From Hyaloperonospora brassicae (taxonomy: Eukaryota > Oomycota > Peronosporomycetes > Peronosporales > Peronosporaceae), in NCBI GenBank assembly GCA_947650285.1, contig CANTFL010000999.1, forward strand, positions 1-64,000: 64,000 nt of DNA. Direction: 5' to 3'. This document shows, in pieces, positions 49,979 to 60,950 of this stretch; positions within the stretch are counted from its first letter, which is position 1; every line of letters starts with the position of its first letter. The notes below the pieces were generated by a model. The model worked only from the letters and a program-made list of their open reading frames with translations. It was not told the origin of the DNA and ran no database searches. Made by a program: the position numbers and the translations under genes.

Positions 49979-51063
49979 CGCTTCTCTTTTCCAAGAGAAT
50001 TCATGCCATCGAGTGAATAGCAAGGATTCTCATCGATGCAGCCGCGAGATGCTCTGTCCCGTGTGTGAAGACGCTTCTTCTAGAAGCCCAAATCAATCTT
50101 TACAGAGGGCTTTGACGAGGCGTTACGCTTTTCTTTGTTCGATCAGATTCCCGGCTCGGTTTGTCATGTTTTTCTCAGGCGCATGTTTCCAACGAATTTT
50201 GCAGGAGATATTCAGTGTGCAGCAAATCGCATACGTGTGACCGCAGTGGATGAGCTACTGCGATCGTGATTACGTTTGATCGGCCCATCGTGCCTGTTTA
50301 CTTGCTTCAGCTTGTGAACGTGAGGTCACAACGTGAGCTGCTGAATCGCGACCACTCTCCTCGTTTGCCGTGGGACAGTCTCGAGACCACTATCTCCTGC
50401 CTCCAGTGTCTCTAGACAAACAAAGAAGACCAATCGTACACCCACAGCAAAGAAGGCGATCGAACGTCGAGTCACGTCACAGGAGCTCAAATGCCGACCA
50501 TATCGTTCCATTGTGCATCGTCCTGCGAAATTTTCGCCGTAAAGCGCCGAGTCTATGGTACCAATCCGTTCTTCTTCTTGTGGCAAGAGACCCGATGAGG
50601 CTGCGACCAGGCGATACGTTTCGGTATGTCGCCGATAACTGAGTCCGTCCGCGGTGGGCTTTTTTTGTGTGCTTCCCCCAGCCACGAGCTCTGATTGTCC
50701 ATATGATTGTTGCGTGTCAGTCGTGAAGAAAAGAGCTTCTTCTGCTCCGTCTGGTTGCTCCATCGTGTCGAAGTGACGTGTTTCTCGCGACCAGCTGGCA
50801 GGAGTTGACTCATTCGTGTAAGTGTACATACCCTCTCGACGCTGATAATAAACTCGACAGTGCACGTGATACCACCGCGGTCACCTCGACCCTCGCAGAA
50901 TGCATTTCCCCGTCGAATCTTGTGTGCTTGGGAATCCACAGAAGCCCCCGTGCCCATCCCCTTGTTCAGCATTAGACACGCTGGCAGTAGCCCAAAATAG
51001 CCGACTCGACGTACACTCACTGACCACAAGTGAGCCCAAACTAATCGGCACTCGCGGCTCGCA
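49979..51063. other. Intergenic region between the dehydrogenase and transporter
   Basis: About 1.1 kb with no supported gene; long overlapping minus-strand frames (50326-50865, 50553-51077) lack domains. It should contain the dehydrogenase 3' UTR and transporter promoter. Confidence 0.5.
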
Positions 51064-53880
51064 ATGGCGGACGTCAAGCACTTCGTCCTCCACGTACGTC
51101 AGCGCCTCGACGCGCTCTCGTACGAACACCACTCGCAGTACCTCTCGGGTCTGCTGCATGCGACGCCGTACATGCACTCCGTCTCCACGCCGTCGGCCTC
51201 GTGTCCGCCGCGCGTGCTGCCCGTTGCAGTGCACACACCGACAAAGCCGTCGCCAGTAGCGTCGCTGCTCAAGTGCGTGGGCCTATCGGCGTTCTACGCG
51301 CGGCTCGTGCTGCTGCTGGGCACGGGATGGCTCGTGGCAATGGTCGGCATCTTTACGTTCGTGTCGGCGCGGCCGGCGCCCGAAGAAGACATTGTGGGCA
51401 CAAGTCCCGCGCAAGTGATTCTGCTCTTTGGCGTCTACTTTATCGGCGGCGCCGTGGGCGCTGTGGCGGGTGGCGCGGGGGCGGACTATTTTGGGCGCAA
51501 ACCCATTCTACTGGCGGCTTTGGGGTTTGGGCTCGTAACCACAGCGATGACGGCCGGTGCGTGGAACGACGTGTCGTTCATGACGTTGCGCCTGTTGTCG
51601 GGCGTTGGCATTGGCGGTCAATTTGCACTGCTGGCGACGCTGGCGCTCGAGTATACGCCCACGCGCACGAGAGGACGCATCACGGTCTTGACGGTATCGA
51701 TGGCTGGACTTGGCGTGTTGAGTGGCGTGGGGTACGGCCAATGGGCTGGACCTGCGATCGACAAAGGAGGTATCGGGTGGCGATCAACGTGCGGCATTCT
51801 CAGTGCGATGGTGCTGCTCTTCACTGCAGTGCTTTATCGGTCGTTAGAAGAGTCGCCCAAGTACTTAGCAAGTGTCGGTCGCACGGACGAAGCGCTGGGC
51901 ATTATCGAGAGAATTGAGACAGCGCATGGCATCAGTCGACAGGCTCGAGTGACGGTCCCCACGAGTTTGTATCAACCGCCGTCGCTGCAGCAGCAGCACT
52001 CTGTGAGCTATGAACAATATGTGGAAAGCAGCTCAGACTCGGACGGTGACTTGGAGGTGGGGCTGCATCGAGGGAATGCACAGGACAACGAGCTGTCAAG
52101 CAGAGAAGTACGGGTCGCATCACATGTCAGCTATAACTACGCAGGTCCTGGAGCAGCAGAAGCCCGAAGTCGCAGCCAGCGGTTTTCGGCAAGAAGAATG
52201 CAGAGCCGGCACCAGTACCAGCTCGATGACCGCTTGCCAGCTTCTGGTGGTCCAGACGGGCTCCCAGATGCACTTGCTTCAGCTGTGAATGGATCATTTT
52301 TGCAAGTACTTGCTTGTCGGGCTGTCGCGCTGTTTTCCGGAGCACTTGCTGTTCGAACAGCGGCTATCTGGTTCTACTGGTTTGCACAGATGATGAGCTT
52401 GAGTGCAGCGATTGTGACGGCCTCGGTGATGGCCAAGACGTTCCTCCAGGTCAACCAGAGCGGGACAAGTTTCGGCGCCGGTGATCAGCTCTTTTGGTCA
52501 GGCATGACCGTTCCCGGCTTGTTGCTCGCTGCTACAATGGTGGAAAGTGTGGGCAGACGCAGCACATTGGCTTTGTTTGTATCATGTGGAGGTGTCATCT
52601 TGTTACTGTCAGCTCTGCTGCTGAAAGAAGATGGAAACTGGATCGGTTTATCACTGGCGTTGGGAGCTATCGTGTTGACAACAAGTGGTACGCTCGGCGC
52701 GCTCACGCTCCTCACTGGCGAGCAGTTCAGTATTTATACTCGAGCCATCGGCCTTTCATGTGCTATCGCCTGGGGCCACTTGGGTATGTTTGCTGGTGCG
52801 TATCTCGTGCTCCAGCGGGTCATACGTGACGATACTTGGACATGGCACGACGAGCGTGTGGTGTTGGCTCTCTGTGGCGGGGCTTCACTTTTGCTGCTTC
52901 CCGTCATTCTTCTAATGGGACCGGAGACACGTGGGCTGGACATCGATGCTATATGGCTCGACGACAACAGCGATCTCGTAGACAATGGGCTCTCGGCGAT
53001 GCCTAATGACCGCTCGAAACTGATTGATGCACGACACAGCGGCAATGGCAATGACAGCAGTCGCGGAGGAGGTCGCCGAGGCAACGACAAACGTCGTGGA
53101 GCGCTGGATGGAACTGATCGAGAGCGTTTGGGATCGTCGCTGGGTCGAGGCCCGATGACCGGTATAGCTGCTCCAGCGATATGCTCTTCGACTTCAGCGA
53201 CGCTGGCAACGGTACAGTCTTCCGAAGACGGCGACTCGCCTTCCCGCTCTTCTTCTTCGCCGTCATCGACTTTCTGGCAGACGCGTTCCGTGCGCCACCT
53301 CAGCAGCAAAGTGAGGCGCGCGGCACACGCGATCACTCGCACATCCGGTGAAAAGCACGTCGTGCGCTTCTCGTCGGGGTCGAAGATGCAAGCGTGCAAA
53401 ACGAGAGTCTCGAGACGAAAGAGAGGCGACGTTGATGATCGAGGATGCGATACACTGCGTCTGGACAATCTCGATCAGCTCGATAGCATCGTCACGGAGC
53501 ACGAGTACCATCATATTTATTCGAGCCATGGCCTTCGAGAGGCTGGTCAGTTGCAGCATCCATCGGACGTAGGGCCGACGGAGCCCGTGCTGTTGGACTG
53601 GCGTTCGTCTCGTTCGAGTTCCCAGTCAGAGTCTGCGCGCGAGTGTAGCAGCATCAATATACGTAAACAAGAGACCAGTGTCGCTCGTCCAGACACGGCC
53701 ACCGCCTCGAGACGCTATAGCCGAACAGGGCGATACACCATCGACCTTGACATGTTTGACACGTTCACGTACATTTCGACGCCAGTGCTGGGCGGCGACA
53801 ACTACTCGGACCACGAGCAGCGCGACCCCAGCAGCCTCTCGTCCGCCAGTGATAGCGAAACGAAGCAGCCAAGCAGCTGA
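51064..53880 (+). CDS. Major facilitator superfamily transporter (SP/SVOP-like)
   Basis: Twelve-helix membrane transporter, 938 aa, ATG at 51064, no intron. Helices 1-6 lie at about residues 75-255, and 7-12 at about 415-625. Family motifs: GADYFGRKP after helix 2 (MFS motif A), ALEYTPTRTRGR after helix 4, EESPKYL after helix 6 (PESP-like), and GPETRGLDID after helix 12 (PETKG-like). These point to the sugar-porter/organic-ion group, including SVOP-like proteins; the substrate cannot be inferred. Unusual features are a Ser/Gln-rich cytosolic loop of about 140 residues between halves and a hydrophilic C-tail of about 300 residues, rich in Ser, Arg and Asp, probably a regulatory region. Codon usage matches neighbouring genes. 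Confidence 0.88.
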   Translation: MADVKHFVLHVRQRLDALSYEHHSQYLSGLLHATPYMHSVSTPSASCPPRVLPVAVHTPTKPSPVASLLKCVGLSAFYARLVLLLGTGWLVAMVGIFTFVSARPAPEEDIVGTSPAQVILLFGVYFIGGAVGAVAGGAGADYFGRKPILLAALGFGLVTTAMTAGAWNDVSFMTLRLLSGVGIGGQFALLATLALEYTPTRTRGRITVLTVSMAGLGVLSGVGYGQWAGPAIDKGGIGWRSTCGILSAMVLLFTAVLYRSLEESPKYLASVGRTDEALGIIERIETAHGISRQARVTVPTSLYQPPSLQQQHSVSYEQYVESSSDSDGDLEVGLHRGNAQDNELSSREVRVASHVSYNYAGPGAAEARSRSQRFSARRMQSRHQYQLDDRLPASGGPDGLPDALASAVNGSFLQVLACRAVALFSGALAVRTAAIWFYWFAQMMSLSAAIVTASVMAKTFLQVNQSGTSFGAGDQLFWSGMTVPGLLLAATMVESVGRRSTLALFVSCGGVILLLSALLLKEDGNWIGLSLALGAIVLTTSGTLGALTLLTGEQFSIYTRAIGLSCAIAWGHLGMFAGAYLVLQRVIRDDTWTWHDERVVLALCGGASLLLLPVILLMGPETRGLDIDAIWLDDNSDLVDNGLSAMPNDRSKLIDARHSGNGNDSSRGGGRRGNDKRRGALDGTDRERLGSSLGRGPMTGIAAPAICSSTSATLATVQSSEDGDSPSRSSSSPSSTFWQTRSVRHLSSKVRRAAHAITRTSGEKHVVRFSSGSKMQACKTRVSRRKRGDVDDRGCDTLRLDNLDQLDSIVTEHEYHHIYSSHGLREAGQLQHPSDVGPTEPVLLDWRSSRSSSQSESARECSSINIRKQETSVARPDTATASRRYSRTGRYTIDLDMFDTFTYISTPVLGGDNYSDHEQRDPSSLSSASDSETKQPSS

Positions 53881-56800
53881 TGGCATCACGTGCGTGAGCT
53901 CGTGCGAGATGGCCGTATTGGGCGCTGGTGGGGTTCGAGACTCGCTGAGATGAGCTATTGGCAGCCACGATGACGTTGCTTGAGTCGAGTGTGCGTGCTT
54001 TCGTCATGTTGAGCTCTTCGAATGCAGCTCTGCTTCCGAGATGCATTGATGCAAGCGCACCGCTTCCAAGACTGATGAAGGTCAGACTGCAGTGGACATT
54101 GCAGAGAAAGATTTGCATGGTGTTGAGCTGTGGACATGGCAGCCCTCGTCCGTGGGGACGTTAGTGCTTTGAAGCCACAGCAACTGATGTGTGGCTCAGC
54201 AGGTCAAACCCGTGTTTGCGGCTCTTCGTGGCATGTGTAAGTCACCTGCGGCATTTGGACCCGCAATGAATAGCATTGATGGGGCAAAAGTATCTTTTAG
54301 ATGAATGGAACAATCGCTTATCGCGCTTCTGATCCAGCTGTGTTGTGTTGTCCCGAGTGACAGTCGATGTGTTGTTGACCATCGGTCACATAGTACAAAC
54401 TGTTCGGTATAGTCGTAGGGGTTAGTCGACTGGACATGGACTAAAAGCATTCGACACACAGGGCCTGGCGTCGTCATCTACAGACTGGAAGTTACATCAG
54501 AGCGTACGTGGCAACGAAACACGGCATGAAACGGCGTCGTGCAACTTCGAGACAGCTTTGCCTTGTTCATTCAGATGCATGTGCTTGTGTGGTACATCCG
54601 CCACGGTCATCACAGCAAACAGATTGACCGTTTGTGACTAGTGGCTAAACGAAGCGAAAGCTGAGCATCGTAATGCCATAAGGCTATCGATTCGAGCAAA
54701 ACCCAAGAGTATGGTGTGTCCGGATTAGGCACATGCATCGGAGCTCGAGAATGTGTCATTGACTTGCATTTCAACTTGCTATCGTTTCGCCAAACGAGTC
54801 TCTGATGATAAGGTTAGCAGGTTTGAACAGCAGCCTGCGCAGCTTCTCGGTCGTTCGCACACGAGCTGAGACTGATGTAAACATTTGGCGGCCCGTTGGA
54901 CGGCTTCATCTTGTACGACTGACATATCCTTCGATCACCATCCTCCACCACTTTCACGTGATGTACCATGCTGTAAAGCCCTGCTGCTTTCCGAGTCTTC
55001 CACTCACGATGCGTAAACCACCTACCTCGTGCATCGCCTCGTAGCGTCGACTCGCCTACACCACACAAGCCTGGTCTTGCTGTTCGTCCGGTAGAATCGA
55101 TCTTCACATTCCACTTCAATTGACAAGTCGATCGGTCCTGACTAGCAAGCAAGCAAACCCCAAAGTCCCGATTGACCTCTCAGCTCATGAAATCCTGACA
55201 CATGCCTCTGCGTCCACCCCTGGCTGTCAATCGCTGTTCACCACTTTGCAGCTTGCCTCTGACTGCAAGACAGCCCGTGCGACACCGTGTCGCAGCCAAA
55301 CGATGTCGACGTCAGGGACATCGACAAATCTACAGTCCATCAAGCTTTCGTGCTACGCGCGTAGCAACATGACAATCGAATTGTATTCGTGACAACGAGG
55401 TGTCGCAGATCAAGCGCTTCAACGTGTTGCAACCGAATGCAGCCAAACAAAATCCATGGTCGTGCCACGCCGTGCATCATTGACTGGCATGCAGATGAGA
55501 CGAGGCAAACGTGAAGCAAACGTGTGGAATGCGTGGCAAAGATGTGGAGATAGGTTTCTGCACAGCAACCTGCTGCACCATCGATCGTCGTACCAGCACT
55601 TGATATACGCCGGAGTAATCGACAACAACTTGGCCCAGAAACGAAGCTTAGATGTTGAGAGGCGACGAAAGAAACGCAGGTATACAAGTCTTCGTATCCG
55701 AGCGCCAATGGGTGTGCTTGAGACGAAACAATGCAGTGACTGTCCACAAGCGCAGCAAATCTATTCATAGCACCACCAATGAGTAAACATTGCGGCAAGA
55801 AATGATGCAAGACTGCTGCGAAGTCCACATACCTCGCGAACGAGCCTTCCCAGTGCCAAATTAGCAGTACGTGGTAAAACTCCCACGTTCTGACGCTCTT
55901 CGAAAGGAGCATCATTGAGTGGATAACCAGCTCCTTCGACGTGCTTGACAGCAAGAACAAACTACAGAGTTTGCTCCCTTGATTCCCACCCGTACCATAT
56001 GTTCCTTGGGCGGCGAAGCGGTGACCAAATTCGGCTTTGAGCAACAATTGCAGTCATCAATCGCTCAAATCTTCAGACGCCAGTAAAGAGTATCTTGTCC
56101 GCTAAGCAAGTCTACGTGGCCTCTTTTTATCACGGCAACGCACATGAAGCGCTGTGAGACTAACGGGTTGTGTACTGAGTCAAACAAATCAGCATTCTCC
56201 ATAGCTTGACAACCCGTTCACGATCCCCTTCTGGAATAACAACTGCGTCGAAAGTTAATGGTCCAGCCGGTCAATCGGACATTGCGCGATGCCACATGAT
56301 GTCACGGTGCATCTGCTGTCCGGACGGCCTTGTCACTGGGCAACCTTGCTATCACATATGACACCTGCGACGACGTTATCTCGTTCACGGTCTAGTACAC
56401 ATTGTGCGTTCTCCTCATCGTGATAGAACACGCGCCGGCGAGCGCCACACACGAAGCGCTCTTTCCAGTGTCTGGGCTGTGCATCGGCCAAACACACCCT
56501 ATTTACCAAACATGGACTTGCGCGGGGCGAGCCGCAGCAGAGCAAGCCGCCTCAACTTCTCATGTCGCGTATCTCGATCAAAGTCTCGATAGGAGCGATT
56601 ATAGCTCTCGCTTGCGGACAAGCTGAGGCTACCTGCCGGTAGCGGTGCTCATATTCGGCAGCAAGTACTATTCGCTACAAATAGCAGGGATGGTAACGCT
56701 GGATCAGCCACGGGTCGCTTGGGATCGAGAAATCAGCTTTGCATCACTGGCATACAACGAGACATCGCTGGACCAAGGCGAAGCTCCGGCAACGATCGGT

Positions 56801-56948
56801 ATAGCAATGAAGCCGTTACTGCAGTCGCCCCTCCACCCTCGTGCTACTCATACAATTGCGACATGCCAAGTCGACTTCCAACCAAGCTTCATGTAGCGAA
56901 AACGTTCGACAGACGAGTGATTGGCGTCCGCATGTTGACCTCATCAGC
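53881..56948. other. 3-kb stretch without recognisable genes
   Basis: The longest frame, 55340-56047 (-), starts at TTG and has no domain. Texture is that of decayed repeat DNA. Nothing here could be assigned. Confidence 0.5.
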
Positions 56949-59542
56949 TTATATTGGAAACGGAGACGAAGGCGGTGGTTGCAACTCATCCAGAAACGAA
57001 TCCACACCATTTATCGTGACATAGTCCAGGTCCGACAAAAAGGTGTTGAATGGCACCAATGCCGACTTGTCTTGTCTTTCCACGACATACAACAGCTGGC
57101 TCGGTTTTTTCTGAAGCTCCGTAAGCGAAATGCCAGCGTGTCCCACAAACTCATCGAAACTGAAGTCATGCTTGCAGCAAAAACAAACGATCTGGCGAGC
57201 CGACACCGGATTGCGACTGAATGCCAGCCAGCCTGCTTTCCGTGGAAACGAGTCTTCAGGTGCTGGCGTTCTAGACCGCACAACACGATCAGCAAGAGCA
57301 CCATTTTGCATGTTCATCACATACTTTGGTGACAAACACACGACCTGGGCCACATAGTTCAAAGTTGCTGGATAGACCGAGCACGCTATGGATATAGGCT
57401 CACAGCCTTCGAGTTTTGGACGCTTGAACAATGCGAGCGCTTGGATCCTAGACACAGAGGTTTGAGGCACATCCGTAATGGTAACGGAGTTTGTCACAGG
57501 TATTGCAGGCGTCTCGGCAGCGACAGGCGCCTCCTGCTTCGTATCATTACTATGGCACGACTCAACGATTGGGATCTCCATACTTTGCCGATCATGCCAG
57601 CTTCGGAGGGCCGGCTGGAAATCCCCAAGCAAACTGTACTCAGTGCCGTCACGGTGCTCAACAAACAAAAACGACATTGGACTTTTACTTGCATGTGCGA
57701 AGGTGATCAAACTGTTGTCCGTGTGGCTTACAAAGTCATGAAGTATGTACGCCTTGTCACAGCAGTTGCAATGAATTGTTGACTGCTCTTGCGGGGACCA
57801 CGTGCACTTGCCCGTTTTTGTTATACCAGATTCTCGAGAGCTCAATGTCCGTGAGCACACAACCGGAAAGCACCAGCCACCATTTTTTTCACTTTGCAGC
57901 ACATCCACAGCATCGATGAGATCATCTCCTGAAAGTTCAGACTGCTTCAGCTCGCCAACAGGCTGCATGTTCATCAAAACATCGCCCCCAAGCGACGCAT
58001 CTTGCGTTGCTGACGTTGATTGCCTTGAGTTTGGCGAACAAACGATCGGGTCATCAGCCACGGCACTGCTCCCTCGTTTCCGACTGCGTGGTGTCAAATT
58101 TGACGATCCCGACTTTGACAGACCTGGCGGTTTCTCACTAGCACTGGAAGTCCCAGTCTTCTTTCTACCGTTTCGCTCTCGTTTACGTCGCCTCTCTAGG
58201 TCCATTCCGTTCATCATTTGCACCAGCTTTCGTTGGCGGTAAAGAAGCGCTTTTTCAGGCTGAGAACACGTCACACAATCACAGTCCCACAAGTACCCAC
58301 CACTCGCGTAGAAATCCGAAAACGCAGCTTTGCACGACGCACAGCAGAAAATATCACCACGACGCTCTGGCGCTTCCAGCTGCAGGCGTTTTATCTGGTC
58401 CCAGATGGGCAATTGTTCATCAACATAGGGTTTGAACGCATGGACAAAACACTGCGCGTGGTACACGCGACGACAGGCGCGACAATGCATCAGCACACAG
58501 ACGTTTGCCTCCTTGTTGCAAAACTCGCAGCACCGATCGCCATCATTACCATCCACACCATCGCTGTCATTCTCCACTCCTGTCGTTATCAAGTCCATCG
58601 CCTTTGTCTTGTTCTTGCTGCAAAACGGTGTGCCCCTTGCTGCGCGCGTGTCTTTTTCCTAAGCGACCTCACACTTGTGCTCGTAAATGGCAGTGGAGGG
58701 AGATCAGTAATCACCGGGGACAATTCAGTTGGCCTCGCTCTGGACGCAGAGACCTGGCGTCGCTTCCTGACACGTGGTGAAGCTTTCTGGACACTGCCCC
58801 TCTCCAACGTATTCCTCGAGGCCCTAACTCGAGATCGCTTTGCAGCTGGTCGCGTTCCTCTGGTCGTCCGCTTTTTACTGTTGTGGCCCATGTCCACGTC
58901 CATGTTCATCCCCTCTTCCGCTTCGAGCACAGAGGCACGTGCTTCCTGCTTGGCCTGGCGCGCCATCCCACCAATCGCAGCAGTAGCAGCAGCTCTCGGC
59001 AGTCGTATCCGCTCATTCACTGGAGCGTATTCACGTGGTGTCTCAGGAGCTACAGACGCTTTCGCCTCTTCATCCAAACTGGTCGCGTGTGCATCCAGGT
59101 CAGTGTCGTCGCTGACGGGCACAATAGGGAGCGGTACAGCTGCTGTTGCTGCAACACTCGCGCAACCGCTTGGACAATACCACGTTGTTTGGGTCGCCTC
59201 TGAAACATGGCTAGTGCCACAATCCAAAGTGGCAGCTTTTGCTGCTGCTACTTCAGTCGCCCGACTTTCGTCATCTGTGATCCGACTACTGCCATCCGCC
59301 ACTTGTGCCACCGTCTGGTCGGTTTTACACTCGTGTGCCTGGATCGGCGCAGACCAATGAACGTCCGTCGACTGCGTCTCCATCGACTGCGTCTCCTGCA
59401 CCCCGTGCGTGGTCCCCAGTTGTATACGTGTATCCATCGCCACGTCTTGTTCGCGTTGTGGCAGTGCGCAGGGCAGTGGCGCAGTCGAGACGACGTCCAT
59501 GGGCGTCGCTGGCTCGGCCAACGGCGAGGTCACGTGGGCCAT
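56949..59542 (-). CDS. PHD-like zinc-finger nuclear protein, apparently one split gene
   Basis: Two frames on one strand overlap by 10 nt. The first, from ATG 59542 to a TGA at 58589, is 317 aa, acidic and Ala/Thr-rich, then strongly basic (KKRTTRGTRPAAKRSRVR), a likely nuclear signal. The second, open to the stop at 56949, has ATG at 58598 and 549 aa. It opens with a Cys/His cluster like a PHD finger (CCEFCNKE, HCRACRRVYHAQC, CCASC). It then has two similar modules: IHCNCCDKAYILHDFVSH near its middle and IVCFCCKHDFSFDEFVGHAG near its end. Their CxCC...F..H pattern resembles the plant TDBD module found next to PHD fingers. The frames are probably one protein of about 880 aa joined by an unrecognised intron (candidate acceptors near 58620) or separated by a base error. 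Likely a chromatin reader; exact function unknown. Divergent with uL11m. Confidence 0.7.
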
Positions 59543-60057
59543 GGACAGCTTGTACACCTGTGTGAAGAATGACAGGAGTTCTGTACGCACGATTTGTCAC
59601 ACGTGAAGAGTGAGTGGAGAGATGCAGGGGATCGAAAAAGGGGTGTGCACAAATTGCTGCTGAACAGAAGTAGACCAGAGAATGCGTTTTCCAACACAAT
59701 CGAGCTCGCATTTCAGACAGCGTATACGTATACTTCACCAGCGCATGTCAGTCGTACTTGGGAATAAAAATAGGAGCGGCACTTGGCTGCAATCGTATCA
59801 CGCGGTCGAGCAGCAGGAACCGAACCGCAGTCAGCCTGTAATGTGAGCATGTTTTGGTCCAGCACACGTCGCAAAACGAGTCCATTTGTCACCATAGAGC
59901 TCAAAAGAACCTCGCGATACCCACACACGCTCTATCGTCTATTCATTCTCGCAGTATACAAAGTCTGCGCAGCATTGATCCATCCATCGGTGGCAGCACC
60001 AGTCAACAACACCTCTGACGTCGTCGTCGTCGTCGTCTCTCCGCCCGTCGCGCCCCC

Positions 60058-60492
60058 ATGTCTGCCCCCGTCAAAGGGGTCGTCCGTCTCCGCGTCTTGG
60101 CCGGCAAAGCGAGTCCGTCGCCTGCCATTGGCCAAGCGCTGGGCCCTCTCGGTGTCAATATGATGGAGTTCTGCAAAGCGTTCAACGAGCGGTCGGCCAC
60201 TCTAACGGAGAACATCCCCGTGCCAGTGGTGCTCACGGCGTTCACGGACCGCACGTTCACGTTCACGACCAAGACGCCGCCCACGTCGTGGTTCCTGAAG
60301 AAAGCTGCCGGGATCTCGTCCGGGGCCGCGACGCCCGGCCAGCAGGTCGTGGGCTCGGTGCACCTCCGCCAGATCTACGAGATCGCCAAAGTCAAGCAGC
60401 AGGACGAGATGGTCGACTACATTGACCTGCCGTCCATCTGCAAGACCATCATTGGCTCGGCCAAGTCCATGGGCCTCGATGTCGTGCCGTAG
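60058..60492 (+). CDS. MRPL11: Ribosomal protein uL11, mitochondrial type
   Basis: 144 aa, ATG at 60058, single exon. Bacterial-type uL11: VLAGKASPSPAIGQALGPLG, GVNMMEFCKAFNE, IPVPVVLTAFTDRTF and TKTPPTSWFLKKAAG in the N-terminal domain, then an RNA-binding C-terminal domain ending IGSAKSMGLDV. It binds 23S-type rRNA at the GTPase-associated centre of the large subunit. The bacterial rather than cytosolic (RPL12) type indicates a mitochondrial ribosome; the short N-terminus lacks a long presequence, as in several uL11m proteins. An AATAAA lies 268 nt downstream. It shares a 515-bp divergent intergenic region with the PHD-like gene and converges on the kinase gene. Confidence 0.94.
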   Translation: MSAPVKGVVRLRVLAGKASPSPAIGQALGPLGVNMMEFCKAFNERSATLTENIPVPVVLTAFTDRTFTFTTKTPPTSWFLKKAAGISSGAATPGQQVVGSVHLRQIYEIAKVKQQDEMVDYIDLPSICKTIIGSAKSMGLDVVP

Positions 60493-60759
60493 CTGCAACA
60501 AGACGTGGACACTCTTGACGCACTGGCGTGAATGCTCGAACGCCGTCGAACGTGGCGTCTTTGTGCACACGAGTGGGTTTGGTCGTCGGATGCTGGACGA
60601 GAGGAACACCTGCAGAGGATGCGTCGAGATGGCACGCACTGTCCGACTGTCACCACGAGCCTCTCTGCCGTGCTCGACGCTTCGGTCTTCGGTCTGCTAC
60701 TCTCGCGCTACTTTACTCGAAGGACTCACTCACATGCACACCAAGCAGCGGGTTTGTCT

Positions 60760-60765
60760 AATAAA
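60760..60765 (+). terminator. Likely uL11m polyadenylation signal
   Basis: AATAAA 268 nt after the uL11m stop and before the convergent kinase stop at 60951. Confidence 0.5.
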
Positions 60766-60950
60766 GCTGAAGTTCTGTTGCCCGAGCACCACTCTTGCCC
60801 TCCGTCCCCACCTCACCTCTGCAGGACATGCCGGTACGCTATAGAGCAGATAGGTCAGCAAGGCTCGCGAGGCAACTGCGAGCGAGTACAACTCGAACAA
60901 GTGCCTACCAAGGCGCAGATATGAGTTCACGTGGCTTGAATGGACACAAT

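Noticed and set aside
55340..56047. 235-codon minus-strand frame
   Set aside because: Starts at TTG, Cys/His-rich composition without zinc-finger spacing, no domain or gene structure.
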